This document shows positions 7,992 through 17,184 of a stretch of 40,117 nucleotides of DNA, piece after piece. Positions within the stretch are counted from its first letter, which is position 1, and each line of letters starts with the position of its first letter. The notes beneath the pieces were generated by a model. That model was given only the letters and a program-made list of their open reading frames with translations, had not been told where the DNA came from and ran no database searches. The translations under genes were made by a program, and so were the position numbers. The stretch is from UBA7446 sp964014735 (GTDB lineage Bacteria; Bacteroidota; Bacteroidia; Flavobacteriales; Flavobacteriaceae). The stretch is taken from positions 1 to 40,117 of the forward strand of contig CAXHBH010000013.1 of the NCBI GenBank assembly GCA_964014735.1. The letters are read 5' to 3'.

Positions 7992-9728
7992 ATGAAAATT
8001 AGACAAATGAGAAATGTAATATTTTTCGCGTTTATTATTTGCGTACAGTCGCTATATACTCAGTCGATATCTTCCCTGAATGACTCAATTCGAGAGTATA
8101 CAATTAAAGATCCAAAAAAAGCACTTGACTTTGGATATCGAGCGATTTCCACTTCAGATTTTAATAAATTAAGTTGGGATGTTTATGAAACAAATTATTT
8201 GATAGGCGAGACCTTGTACTACATTAATTTTGAAAAGGAATCTTTTGATTATTTATTTCAGGCTTTAAGGTTATTCGAAAGCTTGCCTGTTGATCAAAGG
8301 ATGTATAAAAAAATATCCAAGCCCCCATGGATTCTGGTCATTCTTGGGAATTCATATTTTAATTATAAGGAATATGAAAGAGCACGCAATTATTATTTTG
8401 AAGCAATCGAAAACTTTGAGTTGTATGAAGAAAAATACTTTGAAGATAAGTTTTTTGGACTCAATACTGTTGAAGGAAATTTAGCGATGATCAGTTATAT
8501 CAATGGAGATTATGAAAAATCACGTCTATATTATAAACGAATTTTATCTCGAAGACAATCAATTGATAAACCCTCTGACATCATTAGGTCATATACACAG
8601 TTTATCAATTTATACCTCTTGCAAGACAAGGTTGATGATGCGCTGCGTTATTTAGAGTTATCTGAGAACATTTTTAAAACAGAATCTAGTAAACCCTCTT
8701 TTTCTAGTGATTCAGAAACTCAACTTATTTTCTCACAGGCCATTTTAACTTATGCTGAATATCTTAAAGAAAAGCAACGTTTTTCAGCCTCTTTAGAATT
8801 GTTTTTAGAGGCAAGTAGGCTTGTCACTTCTTTCGCCTATGAAATTCCTGGACTGAACGTATCGATTGCGGAGTGTCATATAGGACTTAAAAACTATGAG
8901 CTTGCTGAATCGATATTAGAAAATAATTTAAAATCTACATTTAAACGTCCTAGAGACCAATTTGTTGCTAGGGACAACAGAATTCGAAACTTTAAGGCGA
9001 TGGTTGATACGTACCAAAACTTGGGGAAATATGATAAGGTTTTAGCAATTAAAGATTCCATTATTCATTATAGTAATCAATCACAGATTGATCCGTACAA
9101 ATCTCTAGATAATGTTGAAAACATCATTTTGTTGTCTGAAAAACAAACTGAAATCAATGAGAGTAAACTTAGGTATAATAGAGCGATTACATTGTTTGCT
9201 GGTGCTGCTCTTATCTTAATTTTATTGGTAATGATTCTACGAATCAATAATAATTTACAGCGGGAAAGAAGCACCCGTTTAGAGTTGGAGAGAAACCAAT
9301 TTGAAGAAGAGCTTAATGTTAAAAAAAGAGAGCTGTTTAGCAAAACGAACTTTATTATTCAGCGCAACGAATACCTGCAGAATTTTAGAAAGAGTATAGG
9401 GGATGAAAAGGATCTTCCTGTGACATGTGTAAACCGAATGAAAAGAGAAATATCTTCAATGATTAATTCTGAAAGTACTTATAATGAGTTTGATAAAAAA
9501 TTTGTTGAGGTTTTCCCAGACTTTTATAAAAAATTGAACGATAAATACAGCTTATCTAAAGTTGACTTACGCTTAATTGCCTACATCAAAATGAACAAAA
9601 GCAACAATGAGATTGCGCAAATATCAGGCATTTCATTGCGCACAGTACAAAGCCAACGATACAGATTGTCCAAAAAACTTAATTTAAATAAAAATCAAGA
9701 TTTAAATGCTTATATTTTTAGTATTTAA
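7992..9728 (+). CDS. TPR-transmembrane-LuxR-type HTH sensor/regulator
   Basis: About 578 residues. An N-terminal signal segment (VIFFAFIICVQSLYTQS) is followed by TPR-like helical repeats from about 30 to 400 (for example NYYFEAIENFELYEE and AESILENN). A transmembrane helix follows (TLFAGAALILILLVMIL, about 400-416), then a coiled coil rich in Arg/Glu. A C-terminal LuxR/GerE-like HTH ends the protein: SKVDLRLIAYIKMNKSNNEI, then GISLRTVQSQRYRLSKKLNL. It therefore senses in the periplasm and binds DNA from the membrane, a layout known in flavobacteria but rarely characterised. It lies 117 bp upstream of susC and is the closest candidate to bind the TGCAG operator. The start is uncertain: ATG 7992 is used, ATG 8007 is equally plausible, and an in-frame TTG at 7929 is less likely. 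Confidence 0.85.
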   Translation: MKIRQMRNVIFFAFIICVQSLYTQSISSLNDSIREYTIKDPKKALDFGYRAISTSDFNKLSWDVYETNYLIGETLYYINFEKESFDYLFQALRLFESLPVDQRMYKKISKPPWILVILGNSYFNYKEYERARNYYFEAIENFELYEEKYFEDKFFGLNTVEGNLAMISYINGDYEKSRLYYKRILSRRQSIDKPSDIIRSYTQFINLYLLQDKVDDALRYLELSENIFKTESSKPSFSSDSETQLIFSQAILTYAEYLKEKQRFSASLELFLEASRLVTSFAYEIPGLNVSIAECHIGLKNYELAESILENNLKSTFKRPRDQFVARDNRIRNFKAMVDTYQNLGKYDKVLAIKDSIIHYSNQSQIDPYKSLDNVENIILLSEKQTEINESKLRYNRAITLFAGAALILILLVMILRINNNLQRERSTRLELERNQFEEELNVKKRELFSKTNFIIQRNEYLQNFRKSIGDEKDLPVTCVNRMKREISSMINSESTYNEFDKKFVEVFPDFYKKLNDKYSLSKVDLRLIAYIKMNKSNNEIAQISGISLRTVQSQRYRLSKKLNLNKNQDLNAYIFSI

Positions 9729-9763
9729 TCCAAAAGCCAAATTTTTTACCATATTATCATTTT

Positions 9764-9779
9764 TGCAGTCAAATTGCAG
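9764..9779 (+). promoter_or_regulatory. PUL operator copy 2 (TGCAGTCAAATTGCAG), upstream of susC
   Basis: A TGCAG direct repeat with an 11-bp period on the plus strand, matching the other two copies at 15 of 16 positions. It ends 34 bp before the TAGATTTG box and 66 bp before the susC start codon. Because TGCA is its own complement the site can also be read as an inverted repeat with a 7-bp spacer, but the conserved GTCAAA between the arms is asymmetric. Confidence 0.8.
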
Positions 9780-9813
9780 TATGCTTTAATTTCCCAGCCT
9801 GACCTCTTCTACA

Positions 9814-9821
9814 TAGATTTG
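9814..9821 (+). promoter_or_regulatory. -7 promoter box of susC (TAGATTTG)
   Basis: TAGATTTG fits the TAnnTTTG consensus and lies 24 bp before ATG 9846. No TTG is found at the usual -33 distance, as expected for a promoter that needs an activator bound at the operator upstream. Confidence 0.6.
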
Positions 9822-9845
9822 TTACAAATACCAAAATGGATAATT

Positions 9846-12800
9846 ATGAATAAAATTTCAATTTTTAAATTAACTTTCTTTTTTCTTGTACCAATTAGTT
9901 TTCTAATGGCACAACAATCAAGAACAGGTACTGTTACATCTAATGAAGGTCCTCTTCCTGGAGCAACTATAGTTGTAATGGGAACCTCAAATGGAACTAC
10001 TTCAGATTTTGACGGTAATTTCAGTATTGATGCAGCTCAAGGAGATGTGCTTCAAGTTTCTTATGTTGGATTTGCGACTCAAGAAGTTAGTGTATCTGAC
10101 GCTACAAATCTAAATATTGTAATGGTAGCAGATCAACTTTTAGATGAAGTTGTAATTACGGCTTTAGGAATTTCTCGTGAAAAGAAATCATTAGGATATT
10201 CAATAACTGAAGTTGAAGGTGATAATATTAACACTATTAAAGACAATAACTTAGCAAGCTCACTTACAGGTAAAGTTGCTGGATTACAGATATCATCAGC
10301 TGGGTCTTTAGGTTCTGCCTCAAGGATTACAATCCGAGGCAATAATTCGTTAGGGGGTAATTCTCAAGCACTTATTGTAGTTGACGGGATGCCTATCAAT
10401 TCTTCACTACCATTAAGTAATGATGGTGGTCAAAGAGAGTCTGGAGCCAATGATAGTGGTGGCCAACCAAGTTATGAGCCTAGTATTGGTGGTGGTGGTA
10501 TCGCTGATATTAATCCTGACGACGTTGAATCTATTTCCGTACTTAAAGGACCTGCTGCATCAGCACTTTATGGTTCAAGAGCCGGTAATGGAGTAATACT
10601 TATTACAACCAAAAAAGGGTCACGCTCTAAAAGATTAGGGGTAACATTAAAAACAAATTTATATGTGGACACCCCTATGTTTTTACCAGATTTTCAAAAT
10701 GAATACGGTATGGGCTCTTTTGGCGCTGCAAATTTAGATCTCTCAGCCGGGAATTGGGAAACAATGTCTTGGGGAGGTAGATTAGACAATTCTGCACAAC
10801 CATATTTTGACGGCACGTCTAAAGCCTACTCTGCACAACCTAACAACATAGAGAATTTTTTTAGATCAGGTGTGCGCAGTATTACATCGCTTTCTATTGA
10901 TAAAGGATCAGAAGCTGGTTCAATACGATTTTCATATACAAATAACTCATCTGAGTCAATTATAGAGGGATCAGATCTAAATAGTCATAACTTTAATTTA
11001 AGGGCAATAGCTAATCTGTCTGATAAATTAACAGTTGATACTAAGGCTACTTATTTTACACAGGAGGTTGGACAAAGATCTTCAACAACTGGAGCTCAAG
11101 GTATAGTTGGTGTTGTATACGGAATGGGTAGAAACGTTATTACCAATGATTTGCGTAATTATCAAATGGAAAATCCTGGAACACCAGATGAATTTAAAGT
11201 AATTTCATATGGCCCCGGTAATGCAAATCCATTCTGGATGGCTTTACACGATGAGAATAGTGTACGTAGAAGTAGATTTTTAGGATATACTAAAATAAAC
11301 TACGAATTCACAGATTGGCTCAATGCGTTTGTGCGTGTGGGTGCTGATGTTACCAATGTTAGGGACAACTCCATTTTAAAACCTGGACACCATTATAGCG
11401 CTGGTGGTTCAATGATTCTTCAAGAAAGTCAATTTGTTGAGTTAAACTCTGAATTCTTGGTAACTGCAAAACGTCAGCTTACAGATAAGTTAGACTTTAT
11501 AGCTAATGTAGGTGGTAATTTATCCAAAAGATCTTCTGAAGGGATGATGCTACTTGGTTCAAATTTTAAAATACCGACAAAGTTTTTCTTGTCAAATTTA
11601 GAACTAATTCAATCACCAGTTGAAGCTCCATTGGCCATCAAAAAAGTAAACTCAGCGTACGGATCTGTTAATCTAGCGTATGACAACTTCCTATATTTAG
11701 ATGGATCTATACGTAATGACTGGTCATCCACTTTAAGTGAAGACAATAGATCATATATTTACAGCTCTGTTAGTTTATCTGCAATACTAAATAAGTTTAT
11801 TGACCCAGAGCAAAACTTTTTCAATCTAGTCAAGGTTCGTGCAAGTTTAGCTGAAGTAGGTAATGACACAGATCCTTATCAACTCGCCCAAACATATAAT
11901 GTACCAGGACAAGGTTACCTTGGCTTAACTACCTTAAGTAACTCACCTGTGAAATTAAATCCAGATTTAAGGCCAGAAACAGTCACTTCCACTGAATTTG
12001 GTTTAGAACTAAGCATGCTTAGTAATAAACTAACTTTAGATGTTACTGTTTATGATATGGAAACCAAAGACTTAATTTTTGATGTTCCAGTGCCAGCATC
12101 TACAGGATTTTTATTCAACAGATCAAATATTGGTTTAGTATCCAACAAAGGACTAGAGATTTCACTCGGAGCAACCTTGATGGAAACAAATAATCTTTAT
12201 TGGAACACCTCACTTTTTTATTCTAGTAATGATAACAAAGTTGAAGAGTTAGTAGATGGATTAGATAGTTTCGTTTACAATACTACGACTGATGGTAATT
12301 TAGCTGTTAAAGCAACAGAAGGCGGAAGTATTGGTGACCTATATGGTAGAGTTGCTACTGGCGAAACTGATGCTGCAGGATTACCACTTTTTTCAGGAGG
12401 TCCAACAGAACTTCTTGGAAATGCTCAACCTGATTTCTTAGCCGGATGGTCTAATACTATTGCATATAAAGATTTCACTATGAGTTTTTTAATTGATGCT
12501 CGTATAGGAGGCCAAATTTACTCACAAACCTCTTCTTTGTTAGACCAACGAGGTGTTTCAGAGAGAAGTCTTCAATACCGTGATGGAGTTGTTGTAAGTG
12601 GTACTAACACAGGAACTGGTGCTGCTAATACTGAAAGAATTAGTGGACAGGAGTATTGGACACAAATGAGTGAAGTATCAGGTAATTATGTTTATGATCA
12701 GGATAATATTAGACTTAGAGAACTGTCTATAGGATATAATATCCCAAATGTGTCAGCGATTGGATTATCAAGTGCAAACATTCAATTGGTAGGTAGAAAT

Positions 12801-12938
12801 TTATTCTTCCTCTCAAAAAGTGCCGAGGACATTGATCCTGAAGCTATGTTAGGTACATCAATTGGCGTACAAGGTATGTCACAAAATGCGATGCCTACTT
12901 TAAGAAGTTTAGGTCTAAATCTAACTTTGAATTTTTAA
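9846..12938 (+). CDS. SusC-family TonB-dependent outer-membrane glycan importer
   Basis: A 1030-residue SusC/RagA-type transporter. It has a signal peptide (FFFLVPISFLMAQQ), then a carboxypeptidase-D-like regulatory domain (about 25-105: GPLPGATIVVMGTSNGTTSD, VLQVSYVGFATQEV), a TonB-box region (DEVVITALG), the plug (TGKVAGLQIS, ITIRGNNSLGG, LYGSRAGNGVILITTKKG) and a beta-barrel that ends in the aromatic-terminated strand LGLNLTLNF. It should import large oligosaccharides released at the cell surface, powered by TonB/ExbBD. ATG 9846 is chosen over the upstream in-frame TTG at 9774, because that TTG lies inside the operator and the signal peptide begins at MNKISIF. SusD follows after 17 bp, so the two form one transcription unit. 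The glycan is inferred from neighbouring mannosidases and GH20. Confidence 0.96.
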   Translation: MNKISIFKLTFFFLVPISFLMAQQSRTGTVTSNEGPLPGATIVVMGTSNGTTSDFDGNFSIDAAQGDVLQVSYVGFATQEVSVSDATNLNIVMVADQLLDEVVITALGISREKKSLGYSITEVEGDNINTIKDNNLASSLTGKVAGLQISSAGSLGSASRITIRGNNSLGGNSQALIVVDGMPINSSLPLSNDGGQRESGANDSGGQPSYEPSIGGGGIADINPDDVESISVLKGPAASALYGSRAGNGVILITTKKGSRSKRLGVTLKTNLYVDTPMFLPDFQNEYGMGSFGAANLDLSAGNWETMSWGGRLDNSAQPYFDGTSKAYSAQPNNIENFFRSGVRSITSLSIDKGSEAGSIRFSYTNNSSESIIEGSDLNSHNFNLRAIANLSDKLTVDTKATYFTQEVGQRSSTTGAQGIVGVVYGMGRNVITNDLRNYQMENPGTPDEFKVISYGPGNANPFWMALHDENSVRRSRFLGYTKINYEFTDWLNAFVRVGADVTNVRDNSILKPGHHYSAGGSMILQESQFVELNSEFLVTAKRQLTDKLDFIANVGGNLSKRSSEGMMLLGSNFKIPTKFFLSNLELIQSPVEAPLAIKKVNSAYGSVNLAYDNFLYLDGSIRNDWSSTLSEDNRSYIYSSVSLSAILNKFIDPEQNFFNLVKVRASLAEVGNDTDPYQLAQTYNVPGQGYLGLTTLSNSPVKLNPDLRPETVTSTEFGLELSMLSNKLTLDVTVYDMETKDLIFDVPVPASTGFLFNRSNIGLVSNKGLEISLGATLMETNNLYWNTSLFYSSNDNKVEELVDGLDSFVYNTTTDGNLAVKATEGGSIGDLYGRVATGETDAAGLPLFSGGPTELLGNAQPDFLAGWSNTIAYKDFTMSFLIDARIGGQIYSQTSSLLDQRGVSERSLQYRDGVVVSGTNTGTGAANTERISGQEYWTQMSEVSGNYVYDQDNIRLRELSIGYNIPNVSAIGLSSANIQLVGRNLFFLSKSAEDIDPEAMLGTSIGVQGMSQNAMPTLRSLGLNLTLNF

Positions 12939-12955
12939 TTTAAATATTTAACAAA

Positions 12956-14653
12956 ATGAAAAATAGTATTTTATTAATATGTAGTAGTTTTTTAATAGCT
13001 ACAACGATGTCATGTACAGACGATTTCAATGAGATTAATACTCAACCTGATGCATTATCTACAGATGACATTAGCGCAAAGTTTTTTGTTACTAATATTC
13101 AACAAAAGCTTTTGAGGCCAACAATGATTCCTCTTTGGTTTGGGGATGTAATACACCCTGATCAATTTTCTGGTCAAACAGCAAATGGATGGGCTGGATC
13201 TGACTGGAATGGTGACTTAGGTTGGGTATACAATAGTTTTTATACTGATTTAGGTTGTTGGCAATGGCTTGCTGGATACAATAGTGATTTAACTTCTTAT
13301 ATTAACAATGTAAAACCAGGTGGGACATTAGAAGATGAGATGTATTATGCCCTTGGACTTGTAATGAAAGGTTATTATTACCAACAGTACACTGAAGCCT
13401 TTGGAATGATACCATTTTCAGAAGCATCTGATCCCAGTATAACCTTACCAAAATACGATGATCAGCTTACCGTATATAAAGGTATAATCGCTGATCTTGA
13501 TGAGGCAATAGCTATAATCGGAAGTGGTACTGAAGCTGGTAGTGGATTTGGTGTACTTCGTGAAAATGATGTAATATTTGGTGGAAATATGCAACACTGG
13601 AAACAAGCTGCAAATAGTTTGAAGTTAAGAATAGCTCTTAGAGCTCACGGCGGTGTTGGAGAAGATTTCTCTGCAACTGCTGCTTCTGAAGCAATTACAT
13701 CAGGTGTTTTAGCTGATGTTGATGCAATGTTTGAAGGTTTTGCTGAGGAAACAAATATATGGGGTGGTTCTTCATCATATGGAGATGTTTGGAATAATTT
13801 TACTGGCAGTCAATGGAAAACCACTGAGGCAATGATTGATATCTTGAGAGAAAATAATGATCCAAGATTATCTCTTATGGCTAAGCCTGCTGTTGGTGGG
13901 ACAATGACAATTCTGAAGCCTACAGCTGGTGAAGGTCTTGCTCTTGTCAATAAGCATGTTGCTTATGTTAAAAACATGCTTGATAAAGCTGGACTTGTTT
14001 TAGATACCGATTATACTTGGACTGAAACATCTGCTGATTTGACTATAACTATGCCAGAAAATACTCATTTTTTAGGGATGCCTTCTAGGTTAAGCCCAAA
14101 GATGAAAGGTTACATGCCAGATTATATGTTTTCTGATCCAGCGGATATCATAACCCAAAAAACAAATGAAGGTAAGCCATTATTCCCTACTGTATTAATG
14201 GCATCTGCTGATTCACATTTTATGATAGCTGAAGCAATAGTTAAAGGACTCGCTAATGGTGATGCTAGCACTTTTTATCAACTAGGTTTAGAAAAAGCGA
14301 TGGCTGTTTGGAATACAGCTCCTACAGCTGCATTTTCAGCTTCTGTTATGGGTTCATTAACCGGAACTATGGAAGAAAAACTAGAGAAAATAGCAACGCA
14401 ACGTTGGTTAGTTAACTATACCAATGGATACGAAGGTTGGTCTATCGTTAGAGATACCGGATATCCTGCTGCGTGTGTAATAACATCTGATGACGATGAT
14501 ATAGTCAGTTTTGCTGGGGAAATGAATGGCAAACAGGCCCATAGATTAAGATACGGAACTGGTACTTATAGTTCAAACGGAGCTAATGTAGAAGCTGCAG
14601 TGGCTGAACAAGGTCCTGACTTGATGACAACCAAATTATGGTTTGCTAAATAA
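12956..14653 (+). CDS. SusD-like surface glycan-binding lipoprotein (SusD_2 type)
   Basis: A 565-residue partner of the SusC upstream. It has a signal peptide ending in a lipobox (TTMSC, Cys about 20) followed by TDDFNEINTQPDAL, a typical start of SusD-like_2 (RagB-type) proteins. The body has the alpha-helical TPR scaffold seen in the family (YYALGLVMKGYYYQQYTEAF, MQHWKQAANSLKLRIALRAH, KLEKIATQRWLVNYTNGYEG). It should sit on the outer surface and cap the SusC barrel. It is the last gene of its operon; a strong hairpin terminator follows 35 bp after the stop. Confidence 0.94.
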   Translation: MKNSILLICSSFLIATTMSCTDDFNEINTQPDALSTDDISAKFFVTNIQQKLLRPTMIPLWFGDVIHPDQFSGQTANGWAGSDWNGDLGWVYNSFYTDLGCWQWLAGYNSDLTSYINNVKPGGTLEDEMYYALGLVMKGYYYQQYTEAFGMIPFSEASDPSITLPKYDDQLTVYKGIIADLDEAIAIIGSGTEAGSGFGVLRENDVIFGGNMQHWKQAANSLKLRIALRAHGGVGEDFSATAASEAITSGVLADVDAMFEGFAEETNIWGGSSSYGDVWNNFTGSQWKTTEAMIDILRENNDPRLSLMAKPAVGGTMTILKPTAGEGLALVNKHVAYVKNMLDKAGLVLDTDYTWTETSADLTITMPENTHFLGMPSRLSPKMKGYMPDYMFSDPADIITQKTNEGKPLFPTVLMASADSHFMIAEAIVKGLANGDASTFYQLGLEKAMAVWNTAPTAAFSASVMGSLTGTMEEKLEKIATQRWLVNYTNGYEGWSIVRDTGYPAACVITSDDDDIVSFAGEMNGKQAHRLRYGTGTYSSNGANVEAAVAEQGPDLMTTKLWFAK

Positions 14654-14688
14654 ACATACTTTTTATTAGTTTTAAATATGTTTAGTAA

Positions 14689-14717
14689 AGAGGTCTGCGA
14701 AAGCAGGCCTCTTTTTT
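14689..14717 (+). terminator. Strong intrinsic terminator after SusD
   Basis: A 10-bp stem (AGAGGTCTGC with GCAGGCCTCT, one T-G wobble) closes on a GAAA tetraloop and runs into six T's. It lies between the convergent SusD and GH2 genes. On the minus strand the trailing sequence is a weak T-tract, so it mainly serves susCD. The T-tract overlaps the last bases of the GH2 gene. Confidence 0.92.
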
Positions 14718-17184
14718 ATGGCAATAAATTTAGGCTGAGAAGTTGGAAAGTGACATCTGTATCCTTTGTAGAAAAATAAATTTGCTTCTCACGATTGGGT
14801 AACAGATCGAAATAGTTATTGTCAAAAACACCCATGCTACTAGCGCTTAGTTGCACAGCTTTTTGTAGTGTTGCTGATTTAAGTACAATGATAAAACCGT
14901 CTGCTTGTTTTGAGACCTTCATATCTATTTCACTGCTTTCCAACTCAAGGTTTTTGGGGCGCTCAAAATAATATAAGCTCTTGGCTTCCCCCATAGAAGC
15001 TTGTAAAAAACTACTTGAGGTATTTATTTCAAATTCATTCATTGCTAAGCTATAAACTACTTGACTAGAACTAGGGTGTATTGCTACCTCTTCTTTAGTC
15101 TCCCATATTATATTCCCCTTAAAATCTTGGATAGCCAGATGTAGTGTTTCTTCTAAGCTCTCTAGATGGTCATTTACCACATACACTAGCAGCATATCAT
15201 CAGCTTGCTCAAAAGAAATGAGAATATTTTCAAAAGCCTCCTTAGTAGCGTAGTGTAATGCTTTCCATTGCCCAAAATAATCAATACTAGACCATGATAT
15301 AACTGGCCAGCAATCGTTCAATTGCCAGTAGAGCGTACCCATATTATAGGGTTTTGCACGTCTGTGTGCCTCAATACCCATTCGCATGCCCTTGGCTTGA
15401 ACCAATTGGCTCATATATGCATAGTCCTTAGAATCAGTGGGTACCGGGAAATCCCGATTCATATATTCTTCAATCAATTGAAAGCCACGGTGGTGCTTTT
15501 GATGGGATTTCATTGCCCCATTACTTAAGTCAAGTTCTTTGCCCTGCATGATATAGTCCAGTACTTGCTCACTGGGAAAAGATTGAAAACCATACTCGCT
15601 CATAAAGCGGGGTACGTGCTGTTCAAAATGTTCAAAAGGATATGCATCATGCCATACCCACCAATCGTGGGCATCCCCTTCATGTCTATACCTAGGGTTG
15701 CCACGACCAAATTTTGGCGAGCTTTCCCAATAGGGGAGTTTGCTGTAATTAGCTACTTGCCTTGGTAATATGCTGTCGAAAAGCTTGAGATAATCACTCC
15801 ATATTTTATCTTTCTGTTGGTCCGTTTTTCCATCTTGCCAGCCCCAACGGTGCCAACCTTCAGAACTTTCGTTGTTTCCACACCACAAGACAATACTCGG
15901 ATGGTTTCGCAAACGTGTCAATTGATCTACAGCTTCCTGTTTGGCGTTTTCCAAAAAGGCTTGGTCGCCAGGGTACATGGCACAAGCATACATAAAGTCC
16001 TGCCATACCAATATGCCTTTATCATCACAGAGTTCATAAAACAAATCATCTTCGTAAATGCCGCCTCCCCAAACACGCAACATGTTCATGTTTGCCGCTA
16101 CGACATCACCCAACAGCGTTTTATAGTCTTGTGTTGTGACACGGTTTTGCATGCTGTGCTGCGGGATGTAATTAGCCCCTTTCATATACACTGGAGTACC
16201 ATTTATTTTAAAATAAAAAGACTCGCCCATTGCGTCAGGCTCTGTAACCAATTCCACCGTTCGTATTCCGTGTTTAATTTGTTTTGTGTCCAAAACCTCC
16301 CATTTGTTACGCAAGCTTATATCAACTGTATACAAATGTGGGGTTCCCAAATTATGTGGCCACCAAAATATAGGATTTTCTATGTTAACCGGAACCGTAT
16401 AAACGGTCTGTTTTTCGTCTACTTCTATTATAAATCTTTTTCCAGCGACTTCAACTTCTATACTGCTGCCTATTACAGCGGGATTAGTCAGTGCAACGTT
16501 TACATTAAAGCTCGCTTTTTCATCAGTGTATCCATTTTCCTCTAAGTAGATATGGTCAATAGCAGCCATATCCCATGCCTTTACATAAATATCTTTCCAA
16601 ATTCCGCTCGTATTCAGCACAGGGCCCCAATCCCAGCCATATTGGAATTGTGCTTTACGGGTAAATATTCTATTTCCCTCGGGCATGTTAACGTCAAGTT
16701 CTGCCTTTGCCTTTTTTTCGTGTGTACTGGTGGGTTCAAATTGTATTTCTATTGTATTTTTAGTAGTGAGCAAGCCTTTTACTTGAACCGTGTAGTTTCG
16801 AAATGCATTGTTTGTGTTTAGTAATGCTTCGCCGTTCAGTAGCACCGTTGCATAGGTGTCCAGACCATCAAAATTTAGCGTGATATGTTCTTTGTTCAAA
16901 ACAGTATTAGGCAGGGTAAATGTTGATTTGTACACCCAAACAGAATCCGAAACCCATTGCACCTTGTATTCATTTTCACCTACAAACGGATCTTCAATAA
17001 TTTCATTGTCCATCAAATCTGAAAAGATATTCCCTGGAACAGTAGCTGGATATGATTGCTTGCCATCAGCAGATGAAACCATCCAATTCTCGTGAAGTTT
17101 CACAACTAGGGTATGCTGTTGTTTGGATTGGCAGCCTGTTAGCAAAATAGCCAATCCCATTATTAAAGGAATGTATTTACGCAT
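14716..17184 (-). CDS. GH2 beta-mannosidase lipoprotein
   Basis: An 822-residue exo-beta-mannosidase of family GH2, which would cleave the beta-1,4-mannose linked to the chitobiose core of N-glycans. Lipobox LLTGC (Cys18). An N-terminal jelly-roll sugar-binding domain (about 25-205) is followed by an Ig-like domain (about 205-310) and the TIM barrel (about 315-690) with VWGGGIYEDDLFYELCDDKG, the acid/base Glu439 in CGNNES and the nucleophile Glu530 in MSEYGFQSF. The overall pattern (ATVPGNIFSDLMDN at the N-terminus, QYGWDWGP) follows mannosidases of the MANBA type and not GH2 beta-galactosidases. It is the last gene of the GH92 operon, and its ATG overlaps the CutC stop by 8 bp, so translation is probably coupled. 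Confidence 0.94.
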   Translation of the reverse strand: MRKYIPLIMGLAILLTGCQSKQQHTLVVKLHENWMVSSADGKQSYPATVPGNIFSDLMDNEIIEDPFVGENEYKVQWVSDSVWVYKSTFTLPNTVLNKEHITLNFDGLDTYATVLLNGEALLNTNNAFRNYTVQVKGLLTTKNTIEIQFEPTSTHEKKAKAELDVNMPEGNRIFTRKAQFQYGWDWGPVLNTSGIWKDIYVKAWDMAAIDHIYLEENGYTDEKASFNVNVALTNPAVIGSSIEVEVAGKRFIIEVDEKQTVYTVPVNIENPIFWWPHNLGTPHLYTVDISLRNKWEVLDTKQIKHGIRTVELVTEPDAMGESFYFKINGTPVYMKGANYIPQHSMQNRVTTQDYKTLLGDVVAANMNMLRVWGGGIYEDDLFYELCDDKGILVWQDFMYACAMYPGDQAFLENAKQEAVDQLTRLRNHPSIVLWCGNNESSEGWHRWGWQDGKTDQQKDKIWSDYLKLFDSILPRQVANYSKLPYWESSPKFGRGNPRYRHEGDAHDWWVWHDAYPFEHFEQHVPRFMSEYGFQSFPSEQVLDYIMQGKELDLSNGAMKSHQKHHRGFQLIEEYMNRDFPVPTDSKDYAYMSQLVQAKGMRMGIEAHRRAKPYNMGTLYWQLNDCWPVISWSSIDYFGQWKALHYATKEAFENILISFEQADDMLLVYVVNDHLESLEETLHLAIQDFKGNIIWETKEEVAIHPSSSQVVYSLAMNEFEINTSSSFLQASMGEAKSLYYFERPKNLELESSEIDMKVSKQADGFIIVLKSATLQKAVQLSASSMGVFDNNYFDLLPNREKQIYFSTKDTDVTFQLLSLNLLP

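Noticed and set aside
9774..9845. Upstream TTG start that would extend SusC by 24 residues
   Set aside because: It lies inside the operator and upstream of the promoter box; the signal peptide begins at ATG 9846.
15817..16545. 242-codon open frame opposite the GH2 gene
   Set aside because: It is antisense to a conserved, intact beta-mannosidase, has Cys/Phe/Tyr-rich composition typical of shadow frames and no recognisable domain.
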